Source of the DNA: Candidatus Enterococcus wittei
GTDB taxonomy: Bacteria; Bacillota; Bacilli; Lactobacillales; Enterococcaceae
Reading direction: 5' to 3'
DNA: 64,000 nt
Assembly: GCF_002140175.1 (NCBI RefSeq)
Contig: NZ_NGMO01000001.1
Span: 180,292-244,291, forward strand
Shown here one piece after another: positions 40,425-50,977 of the stretch. How positions within the stretch are numbered: the stretch's first letter is position 1; every line of letters begins with the position of its first letter. The notes beneath the pieces were generated by a model. The model made no database searches. It saw nothing but the letters and a program-made list of their open reading frames with translations, and was not told the origin of the DNA. The position numbers and the translations under genes are program-made.

Positions 40425-41936
40425 TTACTTACTATTCGTTTTTTCGACACCGTAAACATCAAAGTAAATTTTTTCCATGTAGTCAATCAAATACTGAGGA
40501 TTTAATGGCTCTTTTGTGGTATCTTGAATCAATTGATTGGGTTTTCGTGAGGCACCATATTGATGGATATGTTCAGTCATCCATTCTCTAATTGAAGAAT
40601 AGTCATCAGAGGCTAAGATCTCATCCACAGCCAAATCTTTGCCCATAGCATGATACAGCTGAGCCGCATACATATACCCTAATGCATAAGAAGGAAAATA
40701 ACCAAAACTTGCCCCTGACCAATGAACGTCTTGCAAAATACCTTCTAAATCATTTTCAGGACGGACTCCTAAATATTCTTCATATTTTTGATTCCAAACT
40801 TCTGGTAATTTTTCAACAGCTAATCCTTCATTGAAAATCATTTTTTCAATTTCATAACGAATAATAATATGCAAAGGATAGGTCAGACTATCTGCTTCGA
40901 TCCGCACTAGACTTGATTTGGTATGTTTCAAGGAACGGTAGAAATCATCAAAAGATACATCATCAAATGTTCCTTCTGCACATTCTTGGAAAAATGGATA
41001 TTGTTTTTTCCAAAAACTGCGATTACTTCCTACGATGATCTCGTTGAAAAGGGATTGTGATTCATGGATCCCCATAGATGTTCCTTCATAAATCGGTGTA
41101 TGTGCATATTTCAAATCGATGTTTTGTTCGTACATACCATGTCCAGCTTCATGGATCACACCTAAAATCGCCATCTTGAAATCATGTTCATCCCATCGAG
41201 TGGTGATTCGAGCATCATTTGGGCTGATACCGATCATAAAAGGGTGAACCGTATCATCTAATCGCCCACGGGAAAAATCATAACCTAGCTGTTTGATCAC
41301 TTCCACCACAAATCGTTTTTGTTGTTTTTTTGTCATTTTACGTGAAAGAAAGTCTGTTGCCGGTTCTTTCCCTTTTTCTTTCAAGGTTTGACGAATCGAC
41401 AAGATTCCTTCTTTGACTTGGGCGAATACCTGGTCTAAAATTTCCACAGTCATACCAGGTTCATATTGATTTAATAACACATCATAATCCGTTTTTTCTT
41501 CTTTTCGCCAATAAGGAATCAGTTGCTTAGTAATATGGATGTTTTCAGTCAATGCTGATTGAAAATCAGAAAATTGTTTAGATGCTCTAGCTTCTTGCCA
41601 TTTTCCATGGGCTTTAGAAGTGGCAGCAGTCAAAGCGCTCATTAACTCTTCTGGCACTAAATGTTCCAATTCATAGTTTTCTTTTACTTTCTCAAATACT
41701 ACTTGACCAACTTCTGACAATTCTTCAGGGTGTTGGGGAAAATAATCGATTGCTTCCTTGATTTTAGGACCGATTTTTTTTGAAAAATAAAGTCCATATA
41801 AATAGCTATTAAGTTCGCTACGGTCTTCGTTGGCTTTTTCGGGCATGCCTGTTTGGATATCCCAATCTTGTAACTTCAGCGCTTGATTCAACAAGTCGAT
41901 TTCTTTCAGCTCATCTAAAAATTCTTTTTCGTTCAT
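40425..41936 (-). CDS. M32 family carboxypeptidase
   Basis: A cytosolic zinc carboxypeptidase (Taq carboxypeptidase family, YpwA in B. subtilis). The 503-residue protein shows the zinc motif IHEAGHGMYEQ near residue 260, the conserved GTSMGIHESQSLFNEIIVGS near 292 with the third ligand Glu, and the family motif LRIEAD-like VRIEADSLTYPLHIIIRYEIE near 347. Length matches (about 500). It lies upstream of the HD hydrolase and downstream of rlmL. Confidence 0.93.
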   Translation of the reverse strand: MNEKEFLDELKEIDLLNQALKLQDWDIQTGMPEKANEDRSELNSYLYGLYFSKKIGPKIKEAIDYFPQHPEELSEVGQVVFEKVKENYELEHLVPEELMSALTAATSKAHGKWQEARASKQFSDFQSALTENIHITKQLIPYWRKEEKTDYDVLLNQYEPGMTVEILDQVFAQVKEGILSIRQTLKEKGKEPATDFLSRKMTKKQQKRFVVEVIKQLGYDFSRGRLDDTVHPFMIGISPNDARITTRWDEHDFKMAILGVIHEAGHGMYEQNIDLKYAHTPIYEGTSMGIHESQSLFNEIIVGSNRSFWKKQYPFFQECAEGTFDDVSFDDFYRSLKHTKSSLVRIEADSLTYPLHIIIRYEIEKMIFNEGLAVEKLPEVWNQKYEEYLGVRPENDLEGILQDVHWSGASFGYFPSYALGYMYAAQLYHAMGKDLAVDEILASDDYSSIREWMTEHIHQYGASRKPNQLIQDTTKEPLNPQYLIDYMEKIYFDVYGVEKTNSK

Positions 41937-41966
41937 CCAACCATCCTTCCACTTATTTCAAACAAC

Positions 41967-43130
41967 TTATTCTTCTTTTGCTTTTCTTGGCGGGCGGGTG
42001 CCCCAATATTGAAATAGATCCGTTCGTAAAGCTCCGTTATATAATTTGCGTTTTTTAGTTGCTTTTTGTCCATAAAATTCTTCAAAAGCTAAATCACTTG
42101 TTAGAATATACTTGCTCCAAGTCTTCAAAGGTCGAAATACCTGGCCCATTTCTTTGTATAATCTTCTGACAGATTCTTCTTCCCCAAGACGTTCTCCGTA
42201 AGGCGGATTGGCTACAATGACACCATACTCTTTTTCTGTTTTGAAATCTTTGACTGCTTGTTGTTTGAAGGTGATCGAATCACTTAATCCGATTTCTTCT
42301 GCGTTTTTTCTGGCAATATCGATCATTTGACCGTTGATATCTGCACCGGTAATGTCAAGTTTAATATCATAATCAGCTTTCTCATCCGCTGCATTGCGAA
42401 CAGATTCCATCACTGTTTGGTCAAACCAGTCCCAAGTTTCACAAACAAATTCACGATTGAATCCTGGTGCAATATTGTGACCGATCAAAGCGGCTTCAAT
42501 ACATAACGTTCCTGATCCACAAACTGGATCATAAAATGGCCGATCTTTCCGCCAATTTGTCAGCATCACTAAAGCAGCAGCCATATTTTCTTTTAGCGGT
42601 GCCCCACCTTTTTCTAAACGATATCCCCGTTTGAACAAACTTGGACCAGTCGTATCTAGTGTGACTAACACATGATCTTTTAGTAAAGCGACTTCTAATT
42701 GGAAGTGCGCGCCTGTTTCTGTCAAAGGGACAGAGGCTGGGCGATGATAATAGGTTCTCAAACGTTCAACAATTGCTTTTTTTGTAATTGCTTGACAATC
42801 AGGTGTGCTGTAAAGAGTTGACTTGATTGATTTTCCAGCTACAGGAAATTCAGCATCTAACGGAAGATAATCTTCCCAAGGCAAAGCTTTGACTTGTTCA
42901 AACAATTCATCAAATGTTCTTGCATCGAATTCACCTACAATAATTTTGATTCGATCAGCCGTTCGTAACCATAGATTCGCTGTAGCGATCGTTTCCATGG
43001 TTCCCTTAAAGCGCGCACGCCCATTTTCCACTTGACATTCGATTCCTAAATCTCTTAATTCTTTTCCTACTAATGCCTCAAGTCCGCTTGCTGCGGTGGC
43101 AATCAAATTAAATTCTCTGTTTTTGTCCAT
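41967..43130 (-). CDS. rlmL: THUMP-domain 23S rRNA guanine N2-methyltransferase (RlmL N-terminal type, YpsC)
   Basis: The enzyme methylates a guanine of 23S rRNA using SAM. ATG 43130 is chosen because GGAGAAAACA precedes it; 387 residues result. An N-terminal THUMP domain (residues ~1-160) is followed by a Rossmann methyltransferase with DPVCGSGTLCIEAALIGHNI near 191 and the catalytic IVANPPYGERLG near 308. It is the shorter Gram-positive form, lacking the RlmK half of E. coli RlmL. It lies in the conserved order gpsB-rnpB-rlmL. Confidence 0.92.
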   Translation of the reverse strand: MDKNREFNLIATAASGLEALVGKELRDLGIECQVENGRARFKGTMETIATANLWLRTADRIKIIVGEFDARTFDELFEQVKALPWEDYLPLDAEFPVAGKSIKSTLYSTPDCQAITKKAIVERLRTYYHRPASVPLTETGAHFQLEVALLKDHVLVTLDTTGPSLFKRGYRLEKGGAPLKENMAAALVMLTNWRKDRPFYDPVCGSGTLCIEAALIGHNIAPGFNREFVCETWDWFDQTVMESVRNAADEKADYDIKLDITGADINGQMIDIARKNAEEIGLSDSITFKQQAVKDFKTEKEYGVIVANPPYGERLGEEESVRRLYKEMGQVFRPLKTWSKYILTSDLAFEEFYGQKATKKRKLYNGALRTDLFQYWGTRPPRKAKEE

Positions 43131-43502
43131 TGTTTTCTCCTTATTAATGAAAAAAAGAGGGACTGTGACATATGTCATCCCCCATCTTCTTCAACTCAAA
43201 TATCGTTTAAAAGCCAATATTTAACGAGTTAGCCTCGTCGTGTAAAAAACTCTTTCACAAATCAGGCTTATAGATGTTCCATCGTTTTGGCCAACTTTCA
43301 GTTCATTCATTTTTCAAATGTATTTCTTAAATAAGCTGGGAAATCCCAAAATAGGAAATGCTATTTTCGGATTCACCAGCTTATTTTAAGAAAAGCTGGA
43401 CATCAGATGCCAACCTTTTTTAACTTTCCTCAAACCGTATAAGTTTTATTAACAGTCGGTCTTTTAGAAAAAATGTTCTACTTGATTTATTCCCCTGTTT
43501 AT
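43131..43502. other. Region between rnpB and rlmL
   Basis: About 370 bases without a gene. It contains a large hairpin at 43326-43390 (AATAAGCTGG ... CCAGCTTATT with inner AAAATAG/CTATTTT pairing) and a smaller palindrome TGACATATGTCA near 43160-43180 just before rlmL. The large hairpin could end the rnpB primary transcript. Confidence 0.6.
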
Positions 43503-43880
43503 GTGGTTTTCTGTAAGCCATGTTCTGTACTTTGTTTTTCCAGGGAGAAAAAACAAAGCGGTAACCATCTATCTGCAGTTAAACTGCCTTTTTGTCTCGT
43601 TCTGTTTCCTGACAAAAAGCGCCCCTACCGTTGTTTGGGTTGCTCGCTCGAGGGGTTTACCGCGTTCCACCGAATAAGTTTCCCTATTCGCTTCGTCACT
43701 GTGGCACTTTCAAGGATACTTAAGCATAACCGAAGTCTTAGCTTGTTTTCCTGCCGTTACTCTAAAAGAGTACCTTAGCTTATTTTTTCGCTAAGCACGA
43801 ACACTACAGGCATCACAGCCTGTGCGAGCATGGACTTTCCTCAGCCTGATCAAGCCAGACCGCGATTACCCGAAAACCAC
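43503..43880 (-). ncRNA. rnpB: RNase P RNA (B type)
   Basis: The catalytic RNA of RNase P, which removes tRNA 5' leaders. On the minus strand the 5' part carries GAGGAAAGTCCATGCTCGCA (P4/J-region) and the 3' part CAGAACATGGCTTACAGAA, the universally conserved pair. P1 is formed by GTGGTTTT at 43873-43880 with AAAACCAC at 43503-43510, which sets the ends; about 378 nt. Internal sequence matches the Bacillus-type layout. Mature ends may differ by a few bases. Confidence 0.96.
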
Positions 43881-43898
43881 AAAAATTTTATTTATTGA

Positions 43899-44312
43899 TT
43901 AAAATTGACGTGTTGCCTCATTATCATCTTCACTTGTCGTTGTATAGTTATTTGGATTTGGATTTGATGTTGCTGTAGGACTTGCTTGTTGATCCAATTT
44001 TTTACCAAATACTTCTCGTTCAAGATTTGACAAACGTTTCAAAATATCGAAATTCGTCACTGCTGCACTTTTTGGTGTTTCTGCTTGTTGCGTACGTGTT
44101 GGAGCGGCTCCTTGTGTTTTAGATAACTGTGCTACTTTCGCACTCAACTTATCATTTTCTTCTTGTAAAGCAAGGAGTTGTTTGCTGTATGTTTCGTAAT
44201 CTTTAATAATATTGTCTAAGAATTCGTCCACTTCTACGGGATCATAACCACGCATCTTTGTTTTAAATTCTTGTTGTAAAATGTCTTTAGGACTATAAAT
44301 CAAATTCGCCAT
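43899..44312 (-). CDS. gpsB: Cell-division protein GpsB
   Basis: GpsB is a septal coiled-coil adaptor that coordinates PBPs and division. ATG 44312 is chosen because GAGGTG lies upstream, giving 137 residues. The N-terminal DivIVA-like domain is clear: LIYSPKDILQQEFKTKMRGY then DPVEVDEFLDNIIKDYETYS (residues ~3-42), followed by a coiled coil (LLALQEENDKLSAKVAQLSK) and a Gln/Thr-rich linker before the C-terminal trimerisation part. Neighbours ypsA, recU and ponA match the usual Firmicutes cluster; PonA is a known GpsB partner. Confidence 0.96.
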   Translation of the reverse strand: MANLIYSPKDILQQEFKTKMRGYDPVEVDEFLDNIIKDYETYSKQLLALQEENDKLSAKVAQLSKTQGAAPTRTQQAETPKSAAVTNFDILKRLSNLEREVFGKKLDQQASPTATSNPNPNNYTTTSEDDNEATRQF

Positions 44313-44401
44313 ATTTACACCTCTAGTTCTCATTTACGTAATAACGTTTCTACTTTTTTCATTGTATCGGAAAAATGTTGATAAATCAAACACTATATTA
44401 G

Positions 44402-44941
44402 TTATTCGCTAAAATTTTGCAGATCATCCATACTGATCGATCGAATTTCATAAGGATGGGTTTGCTGAAATTTTTGTGCATCTCGTAAAAAATAATCAGC
44501 TTTTCCTGGAAATTCTGGATCATAGATCAGTAGCGAACCGTTGGTATGCTGTAAGATAAAATTTGTATGATTTTTCAATTGTGCAGGTGATTGATACGGT
44601 TGATGACTGACTGACTCCACGTAATCAGCAAGTTGCTCTATCAAGCTTTTCTTCTCTTTGTTCCCTTCATTCCAACCACTGCCAAAATCAGCAAATGGGT
44701 AAATGATTCCTAACTGTAATTCTGGGTAATCCCCTTTCAATTCAGCGGTTACTTCTCCTGCCCATTGTTCCACTCCTAGGTTTCCGCTAATGATCACCCA
44801 CTCCAATCCTTCTTCGCAAAATTGACTCAATTCATTTTTTAAAACTTTTTTAACAACTGTTATTTTCGGGTCATTTTCTTTGAAAATCCCTAATTCAAAA
44901 CTACGATATCCAGAAACATACATCACTTTTACTATATCCAT
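44402..44941 (-). CDS. ypsA: YpsA-like SLOG-family protein (DUF1273)
   Basis: A 179-residue protein of the YpsA/DUF1273 group, a SLOG superfamily member (Rossmann-like nucleotide-derivative binder). MYVSGYRSFELGIFKEND at the start and EWVIISGNLGVEQWAGEVTAEL near residues 48-69 are typical. It lies between gpsB and recU, as in B. subtilis, where YpsA influences division. Ligand and precise role are not known. Confidence 0.9.
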   Translation of the reverse strand: MDIVKVMYVSGYRSFELGIFKENDPKITVVKKVLKNELSQFCEEGLEWVIISGNLGVEQWAGEVTAELKGDYPELQLGIIYPFADFGSGWNEGNKEKKSLIEQLADYVESVSHQPYQSPAQLKNHTNFILQHTNGSLLIYDPEFPGKADYFLRDAQKFQQTHPYEIRSISMDDLQNFSE

Positions 44942-44972
44942 TCCAGTTTCCTTTTCTTTCTTTGTGCTTTTT

Positions 44973-44981
44973 TGCTATAAT
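44973..44981 (+). promoter_or_regulatory. Extended -10 promoter of recU-ponA
   Basis: TGCTATAAT is an extended -10 about 24 bases before the recU start, with TAGGAG as ribosome-binding site. The -35 is weak. Confidence 0.65.
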
Positions 44982-45004
44982 GTGGCCTAGGAGAGTGATT
45001 AATC

Positions 45005-45646
45005 ATGGTTTTGCGCTATCCAAATGGCCGTCCTTATATCAAGGATGCCTCGCCTAACGAAAAAAAACAAGTAAAAAGTAAACAAACAACTGAGTTCGGC
45101 AACCGTGGGATGCGGTTTGAAGAAGCTATCAATGAAAGCAATGAGTATTATCTTGCGCATCAATTGGCTGTCATCCACAAAAAGCCAACACCAGTTCAAA
45201 TCGTTAAAGTTGACTATCCTCGACGTAGCGCCGCTGTTATCAAAGAAGCTTACTTCTCGCAAGCTTCTACTACAGACTACAATGGTGTATATCGAGGTTT
45301 CTATTTGGACTTTGAAGCAAAAGAAACTAAAAACAAAACATCGTTTCCTTTTAAAAATTTCCATGCTCATCAAATCGCACATATGGAAGCATGTCTTCAA
45401 CAAGGCGGAATCTGCTTTGTTCTATTATGGTTTTCTACGCTGAAGCGCTGTTTTTACCTTGACAGCTCTCATTTAGTAAATTATTGGCATACTCAAAAAG
45501 AACAAGGGCGAAAATCCTTGCCACTTTCGTTGATCGAAGAATTAGGAATCGAGATCAAAACAGGGTATGCGCCTCGTATCCCTTACTTAATTGCTATTGA
45601 CCAACACTTACAATCAAATGAAGGAGAACCACAGAATGGCAAATAA
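45005..45646 (+). CDS. recU: Holliday junction resolvase RecU
   Basis: RecU cuts and helps resolve Holliday junctions and supports RecA and chromosome segregation. The 213-residue protein shows [17 protein letters not shown] near residues 37-53, catalytic residues around [21 protein letters not shown] near 88-107 (Asp, Glu, Lys), and FHAHQIAHM near 120. Length is standard. It overlaps ponA by 11 bases. The recU-ponA pair divergent from ypsA-gpsB is conserved across Firmicutes. Confidence 0.97.
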   Translation: MVLRYPNGRPYIKDASPNEKKQVKSKQTTEFGNRGMRFEEAINESNEYYLAHQLAVIHKKPTPVQIVKVDYPRRSAAVIKEAYFSQASTTDYNGVYRGFYLDFEAKETKNKTSFPFKNFHAHQIAHMEACLQQGGICFVLLWFSTLKRCFYLDSSHLVNYWHTQKEQGRKSLPLSLIEELGIEIKTGYAPRIPYLIAIDQHLQSNEGEPQNGK

Positions 45647-48029
45647 ACAAACCAGAACTTCCAGACGAAAGACTTCCTCTTCTTCTGCAAAAAAGAAAGG
45701 AACTTCATCTAAAAAAGGAACAGGAGTTAGAAATAAAGGGCTGATCACAAGAATCTTACTGATCCTCCTCTCGTTCATCTGTGTGGCTTTTCTCGCAGGT
45801 GTCGGACTTTTTTGGTTCTATGCCAAAGATGCCCCTAAACTAACAGATGAAAGCTTGGATGCCACAGTATCTTCAAAACTTTACACCCAAGACGGTGAAC
45901 TTTTTGAAGATCTAGGTGCAGAAAAAAGAGAAAAGATTTCTGCCAATGAGTTGCCTAAGACACTAGAAGATGCGATTGTTTCCGTCGAAGATCGCCGCTT
46001 CTATAAACATATCGGAGTCGATCCAGTTCGGATCATCGGTGCTGCTTTATCGAATTTCACTTCCGGTGGTTTGCAAGGTGGTAGTACGTTGACTCAACAA
46101 TTGATCAAGCTTTCCTTTTTCTCAACGAGTGCGGAAGATCAAACGCTCAAGCGTAAAGCCCAAGAAGCTTGGATGGCAGTCAGACTCGAACAGAAAAAAT
46201 CTAAACAAGAAATTTTGACTTATTACGTGAATAAGGTCTATATGTCCAATGGTCTATATGGAATGGAAACTGCAGCAGAAACCTACTATGGGAAAAAACT
46301 AGCAGATCTTTCACTTCCACAAACAGCCCTTTTAGCCGGGATGCCACAAGCACCTTCATCCTATGATCCATATCAATTTCCGGAACAAGCAAAAAAACGC
46401 CGCGATACCGTCTTATACACGATGTTACAAAATGAAAAAATCTCACAAGCCGATTACGATCAAAGCATCAACACGCCGATCACTGAAGGTTTACAAGAAA
46501 TCAAACAAGATTCAACGAATACCAAGATCGTAGATAATTACGTCAAAGAAGTGATCAATGAAGTCCAATCTAAAACAGATAAAAATGTTTACACAGATGG
46601 CCTTGACATTTATACGAATCTTGATTTGAATACCCAAAAACAACTTTATGACATTGTGAATACCGATCAATACATCAACTATCCAGATGATCAACTACAA
46701 GTAGCAACAACTTTGATAGATGTGAATACTGGTCAAGTCAAAGCACAGATTGGTGGGAGAAATGTCCCAGATGATGTCACTCTCGGAAATAACCTAGCAG
46801 TGAATACTTCCCGTGATTTCGGTTCAACCATGAAACCGATCACTGATTATGGCCCTGCATTTGAGTATTTAAATTATTCCACTGGTAAGATGATTGCTGA
46901 TGCACCATATGATTATGAAGGAACCTCTATCCCAGTTGGGAACTGGGATAATCGTTTCATGGGGATGATTACTTTGCGTCAAGCATTGTACCTATCACGA
47001 AACGTGCCAGCTGTAAAATTATTCAATGAAGTCGGTGCTGATCAGGTTGCCTCTTTCTTAGGAAAATTAGGGATTGAATACAGCACGATCCATCAATCCA
47101 ATGCCATTTCAAGTAATACCGAAAAACAAGATGGAACTAAGTATGGTGCTTCTTCTGAGAAAATGGCTGCAGCTTATGCTGCTTTGGCAAATGGTGGAAC
47201 TTATTACAAACCACAATATGTGAATAAGATTGTGTTTCAAGATGGAACCGAAGAAACCTATGAACCAGATGGTCAAAAAGCAATGTCACCAGAGACAGCT
47301 TACATGGTCACTGATATCTTGAAGGATACGATCACTCGAGGAACTGGGACAAATGCATTGATTCCTGGTTTGATCCAAGCAGGAAAAACAGGAACATCGA
47401 ATTACACAGATGATGAATATGCCAAACTAGGAACAACGACTGGTGTTTACCCTGATATTCTTTTTGCCGGTTATACGCCAAACTATGCCATTTCCGTTTG
47501 GACCGGCTACAACGATAAGATGACCCCTGTCACATCAGACGCCACCCATGTTGCTTCTGATGTTTATCGAGAGCTTATGCAATACGTTTCACAAAATGTT
47601 ACAAATTCCGACTGGACGATGCCAAGTGGGTTAGTTCGCTCAGGAACAGAACTGTACTTTAAAAATCAAAAAGCTTCAAATAACACAACGACGACTGTCC
47701 CATCGACAACGATTCCTTCTTCTAGTGTTGTCGATGTTCCAGAAAGCACAGTTCCTGAATCCTCAACCAGTGAGTCAATCCCTGAGTCAACTTCAACAAC
47801 TAGTTCATCGTCTCAACCAAGTTCAGAAGAGTCGACAACGCCAAGTACAGAGCCTTCAAGTACACCAAGTAGTGAGCCTTCTTCTGAACCACCGGCTTCA
47901 TCTTCGATTGCGGAAAGTTCTACTCCATCATCCTCCACACCGACCTCCTCTGAGGAGGCCAGTCCGGCGGACAATCGAAACAATGGTACTTCCTCTGCGA
48001 ATACTGGATCGCAATCGAATAGCCAATAG
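45636..48029 (+). CDS. ponA: Class A penicillin-binding protein 1A
   Basis: A bifunctional membrane enzyme that polymerises and cross-links peptidoglycan. ATG 45636, with AAGGAGAACC upstream, gives 797 residues. In order: basic Ser-rich cytoplasmic tail (1-35), one TM helix (~40-62), glycosyltransferase domain with [16 protein letters not shown] and [11 protein letters not shown] near 111-150, transpeptidase domain with [10 protein letters not shown] (nucleophile Ser, ~393), SRN and KTGTSN (~590), and a long Ser/Thr/Pro/Glu-rich tail from ~665. The low-complexity tail is probably wall-embedded. Overlap with recU suggests coupling; a strong terminator follows. Confidence 0.96.
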   Translation: MANKQTRTSRRKTSSSSAKKKGTSSKKGTGVRNKGLITRILLILLSFICVAFLAGVGLFWFYAKDAPKLTDESLDATVSSKLYTQDGELFEDLGAEKREKISANELPKTLEDAIVSVEDRRFYKHIGVDPVRIIGAALSNFTSGGLQGGSTLTQQLIKLSFFSTSAEDQTLKRKAQEAWMAVRLEQKKSKQEILTYYVNKVYMSNGLYGMETAAETYYGKKLADLSLPQTALLAGMPQAPSSYDPYQFPEQAKKRRDTVLYTMLQNEKISQADYDQSINTPITEGLQEIKQDSTNTKIVDNYVKEVINEVQSKTDKNVYTDGLDIYTNLDLNTQKQLYDIVNTDQYINYPDDQLQVATTLIDVNTGQVKAQIGGRNVPDDVTLGNNLAVNTSRDFGSTMKPITDYGPAFEYLNYSTGKMIADAPYDYEGTSIPVGNWDNRFMGMITLRQALYLSRNVPAVKLFNEVGADQVASFLGKLGIEYSTIHQSNAISSNTEKQDGTKYGASSEKMAAAYAALANGGTYYKPQYVNKIVFQDGTEETYEPDGQKAMSPETAYMVTDILKDTITRGTGTNALIPGLIQAGKTGTSNYTDDEYAKLGTTTGVYPDILFAGYTPNYAISVWTGYNDKMTPVTSDATHVASDVYRELMQYVSQNVTNSDWTMPSGLVRSGTELYFKNQKASNNTTTTVPSTTIPSSSVVDVPESTVPESSTSESIPESTSTTSSSSQPSSEESTTPSTEPSSTPSSEPSSEPPASSSIAESSTPSSSTPTSSEEASPADNRNNGTSSANTGSQSNSQ

Positions 48030-48054
48030 TCACTGCTCAAATTTAGAAAAACGA

Positions 48055-48107
48055 ACCGGAGAACCACGAAAACAGTTTCCCTATTTTCGTGGTTCTCCGG
48101 TTTTTTT
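48055..48107 (+). terminator. Strong terminator after ponA
   Basis: CCGGAGAACCACGAAAA and TTTTCGTGGTTCTCCGG pair over 17 bp, followed by seven Ts. Confidence 0.92.
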
Positions 48108-48265
48108 GACAAAAGTATTTCCATCCTCTTATTTACCAAATTTTGGAAAGAGGAGCAATGAATATTATCCATACAGTAACCTCTAACTATTGAGTTAGAT
48201 CTTGGTGACTGCTCATTTTGTTTCAGTCCTACTTTTATCTATTCATTTATCGGTTCAAGAGACCC

Positions 48266-50965
48266 TTATTCAAACTCGACATAAATCGTAACGAATTTGG
48301 AATGCCCAATAGCAGGGATCACTAAGTGGTTATCTGCTACTACTAAAGTTTCTTTTGTCTGCTCTTGCAAATCCACTAACTCTGCCATTTTGATTGATTT
48401 TTTAAAATGGATGCTTTCAGATAATTGTTTTCCTTTTCCACCATTGTAGAAGCGGAAAATCATCCCAGGACGTTCTTCTGCATGTTTGGCGAGACTAAAG
48501 GACAATGTTCCAGTTGTTTCCAACAAACTAAAACTTATTGGCAAGTTCTTTGGAACATCTGATAAAGTAAAGCGTAGCCGTGTATTTAAAAATTCTGCCA
48601 ATTCATACACTTGAATCGGTGTATTTACCGCTCTTGTCACATTCGAGACATTCCCCTTATTAACGTCTCCTTGGTAATAATAAACAGACAAATCAAAAGT
48701 CATCTGCTTATGACACTGTGCCGCAGGTGTCTCGATCACCGTTTCGCCAGATGCTCTCCCTGGACGATACATTAGATTTTCTTTCCCCATAAATCCATAT
48801 GTTCTAAAAATTGTCATACGAATGATTGAATATTCTCCCCCAATAATCTCATATTCTCGAACCGCTTTAGGCATGACTGCTACGCCACGCTCCCCATTGG
48901 TCAATGTCACAAAACTTTGACAAGTCTCAATAGCAATTGGCATTTCATTCCAATTTTCTTGATTTTCTTGCCATCGTTTCATCTCTTCTTCAAAAACGAC
49001 TGGACGTTCGATCAAACCAAATTGGTGATCGGCAATAGAAGTTTTGGATTGGATGGCTGAATCAAATAAGATACATAAACGATGACTATCCACCCGACGA
49101 TTATCTACGTCAATCGTGAAATCAATTACTGGATGATTTGCTTTCAATCTAATGGTCATAGCGACGGGTAAAATTACGGAAGTGATTCCTTGCTTCCGCT
49201 CTTCTAATGTTTTCGGTACTTCTAATTCAAAAGACAGCGTTGCTTTTTGGAGGATCTCCGATTTTTCAACGTGTGCTCCTTTAAAATAATCAGTTGAACG
49301 AATCACCATATCCACTTCAGGTGGGGAATAATTGAAAGAATCACCGTCGTCCCCATTTTCTTCCAAGATGGCTTGATTTTGATAACGATAGTTGGTTTGC
49401 TTGTCCAAAATAGTCAAACTTCCATCATTTTCAATATCAATCTGATAATAGTCATTTTCTAAAGAACGATCAGCTACTTCTGCTAATGATTTATAAGTAT
49501 CACCAGACAAATCAATGGTATATTGCGTGTAGCCAAAGCTAGGAATTTCATTTGAATGAATCGCGATTTTTGCTTTGAATACTTGTTCAGGTACGTACAT
49601 TTTTTTACTAGGATCTAAGATATTGCCCTGATTTAAGATATAAGCCGTCTGATCGACTAGATCTAACAATGTATAATTGATTTCACGGCCTTTTTCATCG
49701 TAGATGGCAAATTTTTCTTGTGTCACATAGACTTCTGTCTCAATTACTTCCCTACGTGTCACATCCATTGGATTAAATAGCGTGAAGGTAATCTGTTTCG
49801 CTTGATCGTTTTGGATATGAGTCGAGATTTGTCGTAAGGTCAGTTCCACTAGATTCTCTGAAATATCTCGTGCTTGTTTATAGCGCATGTATACATCTTC
49901 ATTCGTTGTATCCGATACACATGAACCGATGGAATCATGAGCAGCATTTTCAAACATTAATTTCCAGATTTCACAAACTGTTTCCACTGGATATTCAAAC
50001 CCCAAAGCTTCTGCCATAACCAAAGTAGGTTCCATGATATTCACTAGATAAAATTGGATTTGTGTATTTAATTTCTTCAGATCTGAACGAGAAGAAAAGA
50101 TAGTTTTATGGATACGCATCAATTTTCCATTGATCAATTCTCCACTGATCTTTTCTAACTCAGGATGACGTTCTTTGACAGAGTGAATATAATTTTCAAT
50201 AGTTGAGATTTGCAAAACAAACTCATCCTCATATTCTTCATTCATACGCTCAATCAACTCTGGCAGATTTTCACGTGCTGGGGCTTGGTCAAAACCATTC
50301 GGAAAATAGACTTGATTTGTTGTGCTTCTGCCCCATGTGGTCTTGAAAGGTTCTTCTTGTAGAAATGATCTTAAGGCCTCTTCGCCTTCAGGGATTGCTC
50401 CACCAATATAGTAACCACTGGGAATTTGATACACATTTACGACTGATCCATCTTCTCCTTGCCATTGATATTCTGTGTGTTCGATGTCATCATCGCTGAC
50501 CCCACGCCAAAACATCGTATCTTCCATACCAAATTCCTGATAGATTTGCGGCATACTAGCAGCTTGCCCAAAAGAATCTGGAACATATCCCACATTCATA
50601 TATTTCCCAAATTCTTTACATATACGTGTCCCATATAGCAAATTTCGTACGATGCTTTCGCCAGAGATGACTAATTGATCCGTTTGGGTATACCAAGGTC
50701 CAATAATCAGCTTACCCGCTTGAACTAACGATTTGATACGGTCTCGATCTTGTGGACGCCATTGTAAATAATCATCCAACAACGATGCTTGACCATCTAA
50801 CACGAAATGATCATACCCTGGTTTTGTTTCTAGCAATTCGATCACTCGCTTTAAATCATGCATCAAATAAACTTTTGAACGACTTGTCGTAAAATACCAT
50901 TCCCGATCCCAGTGAGTATGTGGGACAACGTGAACTGTTTTTTTCATTTCATTCATTCCAATCAT
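48266..50965 (-). CDS. mngB: GH38 alpha-mannosidase (MngB-like)
   Basis: An 899-residue glycoside hydrolase family 38 enzyme. It starts with VHVVPHTHWDREWYFTTSRS, with metal ligands His and Asp, then GKLIIGPWYTQTDQL near residue 88 and the nucleophile region GYVPDSFGQAASMPQIY near 126-142. The last gene of a PTS operon, it likely hydrolyses the imported phosphorylated sugar. MngB splits 2-O-(6-phospho-mannosyl)-glycerate; the exact substrate here is inference. ATG 50947 (MKKTVHVV) is an alternative start. Probably cytoplasmic; no signal peptide. Confidence 0.88.
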   Translation of the reverse strand: MIGMNEMKKTVHVVPHTHWDREWYFTTSRSKVYLMHDLKRVIELLETKPGYDHFVLDGQASLLDDYLQWRPQDRDRIKSLVQAGKLIIGPWYTQTDQLVISGESIVRNLLYGTRICKEFGKYMNVGYVPDSFGQAASMPQIYQEFGMEDTMFWRGVSDDDIEHTEYQWQGEDGSVVNVYQIPSGYYIGGAIPEGEEALRSFLQEEPFKTTWGRSTTNQVYFPNGFDQAPARENLPELIERMNEEYEDEFVLQISTIENYIHSVKERHPELEKISGELINGKLMRIHKTIFSSRSDLKKLNTQIQFYLVNIMEPTLVMAEALGFEYPVETVCEIWKLMFENAAHDSIGSCVSDTTNEDVYMRYKQARDISENLVELTLRQISTHIQNDQAKQITFTLFNPMDVTRREVIETEVYVTQEKFAIYDEKGREINYTLLDLVDQTAYILNQGNILDPSKKMYVPEQVFKAKIAIHSNEIPSFGYTQYTIDLSGDTYKSLAEVADRSLENDYYQIDIENDGSLTILDKQTNYRYQNQAILEENGDDGDSFNYSPPEVDMVIRSTDYFKGAHVEKSEILQKATLSFELEVPKTLEERKQGITSVILPVAMTIRLKANHPVIDFTIDVDNRRVDSHRLCILFDSAIQSKTSIADHQFGLIERPVVFEEEMKRWQENQENWNEMPIAIETCQSFVTLTNGERGVAVMPKAVREYEIIGGEYSIIRMTIFRTYGFMGKENLMYRPGRASGETVIETPAAQCHKQMTFDLSVYYYQGDVNKGNVSNVTRAVNTPIQVYELAEFLNTRLRFTLSDVPKNLPISFSLLETTGTLSFSLAKHAEERPGMIFRFYNGGKGKQLSESIHFKKSIKMAELVDLQEQTKETLVVADNHLVIPAIGHSKFVTIYVEFE

Positions 50966-50977
50966 AGATTATTGTGA

